Of a stretch of DNA of 64,000 nucleotides, positions 1 to 9,762 are shown piece by piece (position 1 is the stretch's first letter; each line of letters opens with the position of its first letter). A model generated the notes under the pieces. The model saw only the letters and a list, made by a program, of their open reading frames with translations, did no database searches and had not been told where the DNA came from. The stretch is from assembly GCF_033115175.1 (NCBI RefSeq), contig NC_084831.1:7722540-7786539 (forward strand), in the 5' to 3' direction. This stretch comes from Lepus europaeus (lineage: Eukaryota; Chordata; Mammalia; Lagomorpha; Leporidae). The translations under genes and the position numbers were made by a program.

Positions 1-1161
1 GTGACACGTGGAGCAGCCAGGAGCCGACCCACAGCCTGAAGCAGAGTCGCTGTGAGCGCAGGGCAGCGAGGCCTTGCAGCAGTTCTGCACATGCGTATGG
101 GGCAACAGCCATCTGCTAAGGATGGGAGGCTGTGGGGGGCATCAACGCAGCCCGGTAGCTGGGCCTTGGCGAGCCCAGGTTCTGCGGCCCCCGCGGAGGG
201 CCATGTGATGGCAGGGAAGCAGTTCCTTCAGGCAGCCTCGCACGCCAGGTCTGGAGAATGAGAACACTCAGGCTGACCCGGTTGCCAGGGCTGTGAGCAG
301 GTGATGCGGAGACGGCGGGCTCCACCGCTTCTGCTCCCTCCCCCCAGCCCCGCCTCCCCGGAGTCTTCGTGCACCCTCACACTTAGGCAATGGACTTTAT
401 ATAGAACGCAAGTGAGGCTGGGAGAGTTGCAGAAATAGAGGTGTGAAGTTGTCTCAGGAGCAAGCAGGAGAGAGCGTGGAAGGCTTTGGTGGGGACAGAG
501 TGGGGGCGGGTGTGGGGTGACTTCTCCAGGGAGGGGATGAGCTGGCCTGGAGGAGGACAGAGAAGAGGAAGAAGAGGCTGGGGGCCAAGGGAGTGACATG
601 GGTAAAGGCAGGGGCTGTGGGTTTGGGTGATGCAGACCTCACTCCTTTGTCAGGAGCCCTGCAGGAACTGTGGGGAGTGGACTGCAGGGTGATGGGGTCA
701 CATAAGGGTCATGGAGGAGGAAAAGGCCTTTGGGGCCACTTCTGTGTCCTGTGGGCCACAGGGAGGGCGTCCTGGGGTGCTCGGCACAGCAGTCTCCCCC
801 AGGGGCCTCCTGGGCACCCCGGAAGCTCTCCTGGCTTCCCCCAGCCCCTACCTGCAGATGTGGGGGAGGGCAAGGCCCGGGCTCAGGGCCTCTGTTGGCG
901 GCCTCGCCCCGCGAGCCTTGCAGAGTGAGCAGGTTGAGTGAGAGGACCCCAGGACCCTGCCGGAGTTAGGCAGGAGTGTGTCTGAATCAAAGATTCGGTG
1001 GGAAGGGCGAACTTCTGGCTAAGGCAGGTGTTGGGTGGCGGGGGGGAGTTGTGAGCTCGTCTGGGTCACGGCGTCAGAGGGAGTGGGCTGAGCCACAAAG
1101 GGGCCCACGGATCTCACCCATCCTCCTCTCGCTTTGTAGACTGCAGTGGGAAACCCTCATT

Positions 1162-1212
1162 CCAGGGATCAGTCAGCCCTGGGTTAGATTACCAGGGCTG
1201 ACTGATCCCTGG
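1162..1212. repeat. Perfect 21-bp inverted repeat (hairpin)
   Basis: Bases 1162-1182 and 1192-1212 are exact reverse complements, separated by a 9-base loop. The right arm runs into a MIR fragment, so the left arm looks like an inverted copy of MIR-derived sequence. A replication template switch would produce this. The stem is perfect but short for a microRNA precursor. Confidence 0.9.
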
Positions 1213-1345
1213 GTTCAGTTGTCTGCCATTGACTCGCTGTGTGACCTTGGACTAATGACTTCACCTCTGCCCGCGGCCTCTGTGGTAAAACAGGAAGCAC
1301 ACTGTCCACTTCATGAGACTGCCTGCAGTGGAGATTAAATAACAG
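1192..1345 (+). mobile_element. MIR SINE fragment
   Basis: The core GCTGTGTGACCTTGG is followed by a CACCTCTGCC-like segment, a GTAAAAC-like segment and GAGATTAAAT, in MIR order. The copy is old and diverged. Confidence 0.7.
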
Positions 1346-1379
1346 CCGCGGATCCTTCCTGAGCAGGGGTCTTGCCACT

Positions 1380-1515
1380 CTCCACGCCGCCAGGTGCCCC
1401 TTTGCAGATGAAGAGACCGTTCAGAAAGGACAGGTGGGTCGCCCAAGGTCACGGCAGTGCATGGCGGGGCTGGGATTTGAACCCAGGTCGTCTGGTTCCG
1501 GGGCTTGTGCTCTAC
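1380..1515 (-). mobile_element. MIR SINE fragment, antisense
   Basis: The sequence reads as the MIR reverse complement: TTTGCAGATGAAGAGACCG, then GCCCAAGGTCACGGCAGTG, then GGGATTTGAACCCAGGTCGT, ending near GGCTTGTGCTCT. Confidence 0.75.
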
Positions 1516-1567
1516 AAAGATGCTGTGAGTAACGTGCACACCACAGCACACAGAAATGTTGGCTGTT

Positions 1568-1897
1568 GGGGCCAGCGCTGTGGCATAGCAGCTGAAGCTG
1601 CCGTCTGCAGTACCAGCATCCCGTATGGGTACCAGTTCGAGTCTCGGCTGCTTCTCTTCTGATCCAGCTCCCTGTTATGGCCTTGGAAAGTAGCAGAAGA
1701 TGGCCCAAGTCCTTGGGCCCCTGCACCCGTATGGGAGACCCGGAAGACGCTCCTGGCTCCTGGCTTCAAATCGGCCCAGCTCTCAGCTGTTGGGACCAAT
1801 TGAGGAGTGAACCAGCGGATGGAAGATCTCTCGCTCTGTGCCTCTGCCTCTTTGTAACTCTGACTTTCAAACAAAATAAATGAATCTTTTTAAAAAA
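1568..1897 (+). mobile_element. C-SINE (lagomorph tRNA-derived SINE)
   Basis: A near-complete copy. It has a 5' GGGCCAGCGCTGTGGCATAG, an internal CCAGTTCGAGTCTCGGCTGC box, the GGCCCAAGTCCTTGGGCCCC segment, CCAGCGGATGGAAGATCTCT, and a CAAACAAAATAAATGAATC tail. This family identifies the genome as lagomorph. Confidence 0.93.
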
Positions 1898-2089
1898 GCC
1901 AGCTGCTACCTGCTGTTTAAATCCTTTCAAGAAACAATCGGGAGAACAACAGCTGGGAAATGAGTCCTAGGGAGACGTCTGTGGGCTGGAGGGCGTGTGC
2001 TTCCCTGAGTTCTCTGGGCTCAAGTGCAGTGGGGCATGGCCGCAGCGTTCCCCGGGGACTGTGGCGAGCCAGACGCCGCCCCGTCTGAT

Positions 2090-2240
2090 CCTCACAATGA
2101 CTCCTGGAGGCAGGCGAGAAGACGGAGACTGAGACCATCAAGGCAACTTGCCCCATGCCATTCCCCCAGGAAGTGACCTGTTTATCCATCAGCTGGAGTC
2201 TGGCTGACTCCAAACTCCGTGCTCTAACCACCTGCTCTGT
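2090..2240 (-). mobile_element. MIR SINE fragment, antisense
   Basis: It begins GATCCTCACAATGACTCCTG, passes through a diverged AACTTGCCCCATG segment, and ends CCAAACTCCGTGCTCTAACC, the reverse complement of the MIR 5' end. Confidence 0.7.
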
Positions 2241-2597
2241 ATGATCCTAAGTTATTCATGGATAAAAAAATGAGCAGAATCTCCAGGGGTCAGCAGAAGT
2301 CTTCTGTGTTTGGGTCCTGTGTGTAATGAATGGTGCGGTTCCATTTTCCTGACTTAGCAAACTGACAAGCATTGGGAAGGGTGGGGCTAGGGGCACAGCG
2401 AATGCGGTAATCCAAGGGGAAAGAAAAAATCAGCTGAGAGTTTTAAAGGGGGACACAGGCCTCTGGTCAAAGAGAACAGATGGCCCCACTGCCGTCCTTT
2501 CTGCCCCCAGTGATGAGGCAGCACTGTCCCCAGGGGAGCAGAGTGACAGGGAGCAGGGCTCGAAGGCAGCTGGTTCTTACAGCCCTGCCTTCCCTGA

Positions 2598-2740
2598 GTC
2601 ATATGTTCCCTGTGTGTAAAAGAGAGGTGATTATTCTCCGAGGGTTGTTGTGAAGATTAAAGACGACGGTGCATGTAAAACGTTTGGTGCAGGCTTGTCA
2701 TACTGTAAGTGCTCTGTAAATGTTTACTGTGGTCGTTACC
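2598..2740 (+). mobile_element. MIR SINE fragment (3' half)
   Basis: GGGTTGTTGTGAAGATTAAA, then GCATGTAAAACGTTTGGTGC, then AAGTGCTCTGTAAATGTTTA, in MIR 3'-half order. Confidence 0.75.
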
Positions 2741-2769
2741 AAGGGAAGGACTAAGCTGAGGCATTTGGG

Positions 2770-2861
2770 GGTGTATGGGGGAGAGATAGGAAAGAGGAGG
2801 CAGAACAGGAGGAAGAGGAGGAGAGGGAGAGGATGGGGAGGAGGAGCAGGAGGAGGGGGAC
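2770..2861 (+). repeat. Purine-rich GGA/GAG low-complexity tract
   Basis: About 90 bases of almost pure A/G dominated by GGA and GAG triplets. It may form triplex or quadruplex DNA. Predicted peptides across it are low-complexity artefacts. Confidence 0.85.
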
Positions 2862-3539
2862 CTGCCACCAGCCCAGCTCCCGGGCACGGTCAGTCGAGCT
2901 GACCTGGTCTGGGATGGCCCCCTACGTGGTCATTAAGACTCGACACACATTCCTTCTGCATCCCACTGCCACGCCTGCCAGATGTAGCCCTGGATGCCAG
3001 CAAGAACAGCTGTCCCCTGACGTGCCCAGCTGCAAAATGAGGACCCAGAGATATTGGGAAGGACACAGAGGCTTGGAGGGGCAGTGGTGTCGGGAGGCAA
3101 CACACCGTCATGTCACCCACCCAGTCTCCTCGCCTGTGGAATGAGAGACTGGGCGATTACCCAGGGGATGCCGACTCTGTGGTGTGTCAGCAGCTTGGGG
3201 ACCCTGACGCCTGCCTCTGGTCCTGGCAGGTGTGGGTATGGTGCTACCCTCCTGGGTCCCGGGGACTATGCAGCCATTTTGCAGGCTGGCCCCTCTGGTT
3301 TCTGGGGGCGGATCTCATTGAACATAGCAAGTCTCAAATGGAAATGTGAGCTCTGGCTTGAAACGCTTCCTTCGGAAAACTGGGGGCTCAGAGAGACAGC
3401 AGGCTCTCTGAGGATGAACGGAGAGATCTGTTTCATTGTGCTGTGGACCTAGGATGAGACCCATGTGCCACGGAGGGAGCTCTGAGTGTGGGCACCTGAC
3501 AGGGAGCAGTGACAAGGCATCTACAGCACTGGGTCAACC

Positions 3540-3665
3540 TTGGCTCCAACCCTCTCCATCTCTGGCTTGTCCTGCAGCCCTAACCAAGTCCCTTCACCTC
3601 TCTGACCTCCCGTCCTTCCATCTGCAAAATGGGAGGAATGATGGGATCAAGATCTTGGGTAACAG
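3540..3665 (+). mobile_element. MIR SINE fragment
   Basis: CAAGTCCCTTCACCTCTCTG, then CATCTGCAAAATGGGAGGAA, then ATGATGGGATC match the MIR mid-region. Confidence 0.65.
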
Positions 3666-3671
3666 AATCAA

Positions 3672-3860
3672 GCCATCTGGGTCTGGGTCCTCAGCATTTA
3701 CCTGCTGGGTGACACCACTGAGCCCCGATTTCCTTATCTGGAAATGGGGGCAATAAGAGGACTCACCTAGTGGGTGGCTGTGGGTTTGGATGAAGTAATG
3801 CATATACTGGCTGGCCATCAGTAAGGGCAGCCAGTAATTATTGTTGCTGATGTTGTTAGT
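3672..3860 (+). mobile_element. MIR SINE fragment, second copy in tandem
   Basis: A second MIR begins just after the first: ACCTGCTGGGTGACACCACT, TATCTGGAAATGGGGGCAAT, then GGATGAAGTAATGCATATAC and a diverged 3' end with AATTATTGTTG. Confidence 0.65.
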
Positions 3861-5194
3861 AACACTGCTTGCTGCCTAAGAGGCATTTTAACTGCCAGGA
3901 CACTGACGATCTGCCTACCATCCCTTCCTTTCAGCCCAGGGGCCATGGCCTTGGAGTTGTTAGCACAGAGCATTCTGTGCCTGGCCACATTGTAAGTGCC
4001 AGCCGAGGAGCTGGCACCAGGGCAGTCCCTCAGAGACGCACCAATTCCTGACTGGGAAAATGCCAGGAAAGCTCTTTCTTGCTGTTATTGCAAAGGCTCA
4101 GCTGGGGCCTGGTGGTCAGGGTTAAAGTTGACCCAGCTCCTGGCGCCAGTGGGCCAGCCAGGCTGACTGGGGCGGGGGAAGGAGCTGTCCCACTTGTGCC
4201 AGGAAGCTGAAGCCAGGGGACAGAGGGACAGGACAGGATGGGGGAGAAGGAGCAAGGACTCTGTGCTGAGTCATGAAGAGTTCATCTGCCAGCAGGTGCA
4301 CCAGGAGCCTTGGGCATACCTGGGGGAATGTTGGGGAAACAAGACCACTACTCTCCAGGCTTAGGAAGCCCCACCAGGAACTCAAACATCAGTGTAACTG
4401 GGCTATTTCTGAACCTTGGTCTTGCTCAAGATCACTCACCCCCAGCGCCACCTCCGAGGAGTCCACTCAGTGGCAGAGTCCATTCAGTGGCAAAGTCCAC
4501 TCCCCACATCCCTCTGCCCTCACCACAACCTGGCAGGCATTGGCTGCTGTCCGTGGTCCTGAAACTCCACCATGTCAGCATCTGTGCTGGGGGATTTCCC
4601 CAGCCTCTCCCAGGGGTTCTGAACCAGGGGATGATTTTTATTTCCTGTCTGGATAAAAGGTATGTGGCTGCTTTTCCTGCTGCAGAAACAACAGATCTGT
4701 GACTGGTTTAACTATTTAGGTTCCTGGATTCAGGCTTGGTTTTGTTTTGCCAGTCCATCACGTTTTCTTGGGCAGCCATTTGCCCCTGAAGCACTGGGGA
4801 GTTTGTAGCTCCCTCCCAGCCTGCTGCCCATTCTGGACTCATTCTGCTCCCCCAGGCTGTCCTGAAAGAGCCCAGCCAGAGGATGCTGGGGCACATTTTG
4901 ACTCATGGCCTCATTTGTATGTGGGATTGAGAAGCCAGAGATGGAGGCACACTGAGCCCACAGAATAAGTTAGCTCAAAGCTGCGGCCCACACCCAGGCC
5001 TCCTAACTGTGCAACTGCATCATCTCCATCACACCACACCCCCTGGGGATCAGGAAATCTCCTCCCAGAGATTTTCCTGGAACACAAGCACCATCATTGC
5101 TGTCCAGTGCTCTCTGGAGCCCTCCCTGCACAACAATGTGCTTCTGCATAGCACGACTCAGAGTCCTCCATGGGAAGGCAGCCCCACCAGCCCC

Positions 5195-5290
5195 AGCTCA
5201 CAGCTAAGGACATGAGCCCAGAGATTTGAAGTGATTTTCCCAGTGCCACAAAGCTGGTATGTGACTGAACTGGGATTAAAACTAGAATTT
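5195..5290 (-). mobile_element. MIR SINE fragment, antisense
   Basis: CAGAGATTTGAAGTGATTTT, CACAAAGCTGGTATGTGACT, then GAACTGGGATTAAAACTAGA follow the MIR reverse complement. Confidence 0.6.
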
Positions 5291-5639
5291 GGGACATTTC
5301 CAACCTCCCCCTCTCAAGCCAGTCCTAATGAGAAGAATTCTCAAGCATCTCCTGAAAACTCTATCTCTGGAGGTTATGGTTCCTCCCCGACAAGGGGACA
5401 GCCTGTGGTTAATGCCACACTGTCCACATCCTTGGCAGGGTCCTGCACTTCCCCAGCAGGGCCTTGGCCCTGTTGTGTGTGGTGCCCCCTCTGGGTCTAA
5501 CCCTGCACTGACTTTCACTCTCAGCAATATTTGGTCTTCCCCGGATTCTGGGGTCAGAGCAGAGGCCCCTGGAAGCCCTGATGGAAGAATCGGGGCCTGT
5601 CCTGTTGGGAGAGGCTTCTGCAGCAGCGTGAATATTGAT

Positions 5640-5725
5640 GAAGCTGTAATTGGCTCCCTCTTTCAGAGCCAGGGTGTCTGCAGGCCCAGGCGCTGGGGCT
5701 AATTGTTGCAGGCAATTAATAACTT
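5640..5725. promoter_or_regulatory. Candidate homeodomain-motif cluster (possible enhancer)
   Basis: TAATTGG (5647-5653), CTAATTG (5699-5705) and CAATTAATAAC (5712-5722) lie within 80 bases in otherwise GC-rich DNA, about 3.85 kb upstream of the inferred DISP3 start site. No SINE or MIR explains the AT-rich patch. The motifs are directly visible. Enhancer function is inference. Confidence 0.3.
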
Positions 5726-6264
5726 GGATTGTCTTCACTCTGGCGCAGGCTGCCTGCTTCCTTGGAGGAGGCAGGCAAGGCTGGGAAAGGAGTGCTAGGC
5801 CAGCTGCTAGCAGAATTCTGGGGGAGGCAGGTGGGGAGGGCAGCCATCTGTTCAGCCTCCCCCAGGTCCTCTCTGCTGTACCCCTACCCCAGCCTGGCCC
5901 CATCACTGCCCCCCAGACCTTCATCCTCTTGAATTATTGGTCCTTCCATCCTCTTCTCCCGCAAGCTCACACTCACCTCTGACCTAGAGATGGCATTTCA
6001 GGAGAAGCCCAATGCCAGTGCTTCCATGGACTTGCCATGTGAGCTCGAGTTGTGAGCACATGCACTGTGAACTTGGGCAAGTTTCCTAAACTCTTTTGCA
6101 TCCATGACGTCACATGAATACAATCAACTCCCCCCCAGATCACAGAAACTGTGTTGATCATTCTATCACATGGCTTTCTGGCTATATATAACTATACGTA
6201 GACTGACTCATCAGCTAACTCTAATTCTGGAAAGATAGTGGCAAACATCTTACAGGCAGAGGTC

Positions 6265-6365
6265 AAAACCACTCCCATTGTGCAGGTGAAAGATTCAAGT
6301 CCTAGAAAGATGAAGTGACTCGCCCAAGGTCATCCAGCTAATAAAAGACATCTGTAAATGGCACA
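6265..6365 (-). mobile_element. MIR SINE fragment, antisense
   Basis: CCCATTGTGCAGGTGAAAGA, then GAAGTGACTCGCCCAAGGTC and ATCCAGCTAATAAAAGAC follow the MIR reverse complement. Confidence 0.65.
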
Positions 6366-6774
6366 CCTCACTCCCAGCTCACCTGACTGCCCAGTGGCTT
6401 CCTGGATAAGGTGGGATTGGGCGTGGGGGGTCCAGGAGTGTGATGTGGAGGGTTAGCGACTGGAGAAGGAATCACTGTAAATGTATTTATTGTATTCCTT
6501 GGTGCTGGGACAATGTCTTAATCTGGTGTCTTTTTAAAGATAAACACTGCCAGCCCTTCCCATATGCTCAATCCTCAGATGCTCAGCCATCTGCTGGGAG
6601 GATTTGATATGCACACAACCCCCCTGCCCTCCACCATCACCACCAGGAGTGGGGCTGCGAAGGGAGAGGTGTTAGGGTCAGCTCTGGCCCAGCACGGGGT
6701 GAGAATATGAAGAAGAAAGTGCTAATAGTTATTCAGGGCATAGTCGCGCTCAAGGCAGTTTCTGCACAGAGATC

Positions 6775-6930
6775 GCCTCGTTTAACTTAATGCTCTTTAT
6801 AGCTGCTACTTTGAGATAATTACTTCTGCTGCCCCATTTTACAGACAAGACGACTGGGACTCAGCAAGGTGGAGTGACTTTCCCAAGGTCACACAGCTGG
6901 TAGCGGGTGGAACTGACATATGGCTTTCCT
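6775..6930 (-). mobile_element. MIR SINE fragment, antisense
   Basis: CCCCATTTTACAGACAAGAC and TTTCCCAAGGTCACACAGCT are close to the MIR reverse-complement consensus. This is one of the better preserved MIR copies in the window. Confidence 0.8.
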
Positions 6931-9548
6931 AGGGAGCATGGGATCCGAGCCCGAGCCCAGAGGCCCTCCTCAGACCTAGTTGGAGAGAAATGAGAGCAGA
7001 AATAAAGGGCTAGGAACTGAGGACAGAGCAGCCCTTTATAGCACAAACCCCTTACAAAAGAAGGCTTTTCCATTAGTTGTGAAGACCGAGAATAAGGAAG
7101 CAGCTTATCGGCACCAAGAGGCATTTAAATCAGACCCAGGATGGACTGCCACTGGGTACCGCCGGATGCAGGAGCCCGAGGGGGTGCACAGCCTCCGTCT
7201 CCACCACCTTCCTGCCGAGCACCAGTTGGCCACTGGGGCCATCTCTGACACAGCCCTGGAGGCAGGGAGGTGCCCTGAGGTGGGGGTGGTGGGCGGTGGT
7301 CTCTGAGCCCAGCATTCCCAGGCTCCGGAGACAGCTTCCTGCAGGCGGATGGGGCAGGGAGGGGAGGGGAGCTCTGGGCTGAGCCCCCAGAGGAGGAGCC
7401 TCATGACTTTCCACACCCGCACCAGCTCCTGCCGCCACCACCGGCTCCCCTTTATGGCAGGCATATTTCAAAGGCCCGGTTCCATTTGCATTTTTAAAAC
7501 CCCGCTGATGGTTGGGGAAAATTGCATCCTTCTAGTGTTCCTGGGTACCACACTCCACCCCCCCACACACACACTCCACAAGCCTCTGCCTCTGCACCCT
7601 CCCTTGGCAGAAGACCCCCACCCCCACCCCAGCAAGGACAGAGCAAGCTCAGCCCCTCTGGCAGTCACGTGGAGTCCAGGGAGACCAGCGAGGGCTCTGA
7701 GGAGGGTGTGGCCGAGGTGGTCACGGGGTGGCCCGTTAGGCAGCATGAAGCTTCAGTATTTTTGAAGGTGATGAGAGTTTCGTTGGGACCCTTGTCCCAT
7801 CCACTAGCAACATTTCCCAGGGGAGCGGGCTGTCTCCCCACGCATGGGCTGAGGGCGGCACAGCAGCGGGGGACACACCCAGGGGTGCTCCAGGGGGTTT
7901 CCCGGCTGAGGGCAGCAGGGCAGAACTTCCGAGGAGGCTCCCAGGAGCAGCCTTCAAACAAATGGAAAAGAATGAAGCCATTAACTGAGCAAAGCGGTGC
8001 ATGGCTGGGGAACACCCTTTGTGTCTCCCCAGGAATGAGTCTTTCCCTTGTTCTCTCCCCTCCCACCCTCTCCACGCTCCCCATTCTCTGCCTTCCCTCT
8101 TGGGCACGTCAAAGACCCCTGGAGGTTTGCAACACGGTGCCGGGCTGGCTCCTCTGCACTTGTGTCAGCAATAGCTCTGATCTTAGGGCAGCCACAGGCA
8201 CAACCTCCATTCCCCAAGGGGGGCAGGGGGTGTCTCCTGCCTCTCTCTCTCTCTCTCCCCACCCATTCATGCCAGGAGCTGCCCCAACCCTAACGTCTCC
8301 AAGGCCAGATGCAGCCACCGGGTGTCCTCTAGCCAACTCGGCCAGCCCGGCAATGGCTCCCTTGACATCCTGAGCATGTGGGGAGTGAGTGCCAGGGCAG
8401 GGACGTGGGCTCGGGCCATTTGCTTCTGCACAGATGAGTTCTCAGGCAGCCAGAGTCATAAATACCAATGTGTCCAGCTGGCAGCCAGCCAGCAGGTCCA
8501 CTCCCAGGGACTGCACAGACAAAGCAGGGGATTCAGCACCCTGAAGTCAGCTGTGCCCCCAGCTCCATTTTCTCTTCTAAAAACAAGGATAGTGGTGTGC
8601 GTACATATAGGCTGCCGAGGGTTGGGCACCTGTGGGTCGGGTGTGGGGCCTGGCATCCTTCTCTCTCCCCTAGGCGGGAAGCTTCCTGAAGACAGGGGCT
8701 GCATCTCCCCCACCCCCTCCCCATCTTCCTGGTCCCACATCAGCCCAGACTCTGGTCGTGTGAGATAAACTCCAGGACAGTAATGGCTGTGGCCTCGCTT
8801 CTTTCCACATTCCATCCATAGCATCCTTTGATCCAGCAGCCGGGGGCTGGCAGCCGGTCCCCTTCTGTCTCCCTAGGTCCCCGATCCCCGGTGGAGAGAA
8901 ATGGGCCAGGGCACTGCCCTTGGCTCCCAGGCCCCTTCCCCTTTGCGCCCTCTGGCCAGAGGTGTCAGGCAGCCTTTTACTAGAGCTGGAGGCATGCCCA
9001 GTCCCAGGGGCTGGCGTGGTTCCGGACTCTGGTGCCAAAGAGGTGAATGGAGAGGGAGGGAGGAAGGAAGGGACGGCGCCAGGAACCTGGGTTTGGCAGC
9101 TCCCTCCGGAGGGCACCCGGGGATGCCCGGAGTGTCCGCAGCTTCGTGACCCTCCAAGGTGGAGCCCTGGCGCCGCGGGCTAGAGGCCAGGAACCCAGGA
9201 AACTTGGGGGCGGGGCAGGGGGCCTGCCCAGGGCCGTTTGCAGCGGCGGGAACTGACCCCCAGGGGTCGCTGTGCAGCGCGCCGCCCCCGCCCTCCGGCT
9301 CCCGGACCACGGCTGTACCACCGCGCGCCGCCCGCAGGGGGAGCGACGGCCACGGCGGCGCCTGGCGGCGGGCTCCGGACACGGCAGTGCGAGGCGCGGC
9401 GCGGGTACTCGCCGGCCGCTGCCGCAAGGCCCGGTGGCGCAGAGGCAGGAGGCGCCAGCGGCTGGGGCACTGCGCGACTCCAGCGCCTGCTCCGGACACC
9501 CCCGCGGCCCGTGGTAGGAGCCGGGACCCAAACAAAGGCGGGCGGCGA

Positions 9549-9555
9549 ATAAAAG
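9549..9555 (+). promoter_or_regulatory. TATA-like box of DISP3
   Basis: ATAAAAG lies within GCGAATAAAAGGCGG, an isolated AT-rich heptamer in a GC-rich island. If it is used, transcription would start about 25-32 bases downstream, near 9,578-9,585, which is upstream of the splice donor at 9,763. Confidence 0.5.
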
Positions 9556-9579
9556 GCGGCGGCGGCGCCGAGTGCTCGG

Positions 9580-9762
9580 CTTGAGCGCTGGGGACCGGGA
9601 GCGGCGCGGAGCAGTCCGCGCTCGGTGCGCCCCGGAGCGGAGCGCGGGACGCCGGCCTCCTGCGACTCGGAGAAGCTTCCCCTGCGACCCCCGCGAGTCG
9701 ACGGCTCTGAGCGGCGGGGTGGCCGCGGACCCCCGCCCCTCCGGTGCTTAGCGCAGGCCGAG
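9580..9762 (+). other. DISP3 exon 1 (5' UTR, non-coding)
   Basis: The 3' boundary is a consensus donor, CCGAG followed by GTGAGTGCG, with GT at 9763-9764. The 5' boundary is inferred from the TATA-like box. The exon contains no ATG, so after splicing to 28,940 the first AUG in the leader is the DISP3 start codon. To my knowledge human DISP3 also has a non-coding first exon, which agrees. RNA evidence is needed for the exact start. Confidence 0.6.

Larger units (their letters stand above)
1..9150. other. Upstream intergenic region
   Basis: No coding gene is supported here. Open frames are short, lack splice-consistent extensions and resemble no family I know. The stretch holds several MIR copies, one C-SINE, a purine-rich tract, a perfect hairpin and two AT-rich motif clusters, each listed separately. 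The rest is moderately GC-rich unique sequence in which I see nothing specific. In human the gene upstream of DISP3 is UBIAD1, but no exon of it is recognisable here. Confidence 0.7.

Noticed and set aside
7522..8373. 283-codon frame upstream of the promoter
   Set aside because: Pro/Ser-rich with no domain, no splice partners and no promoter signal. The GC-rich setting explains its length.
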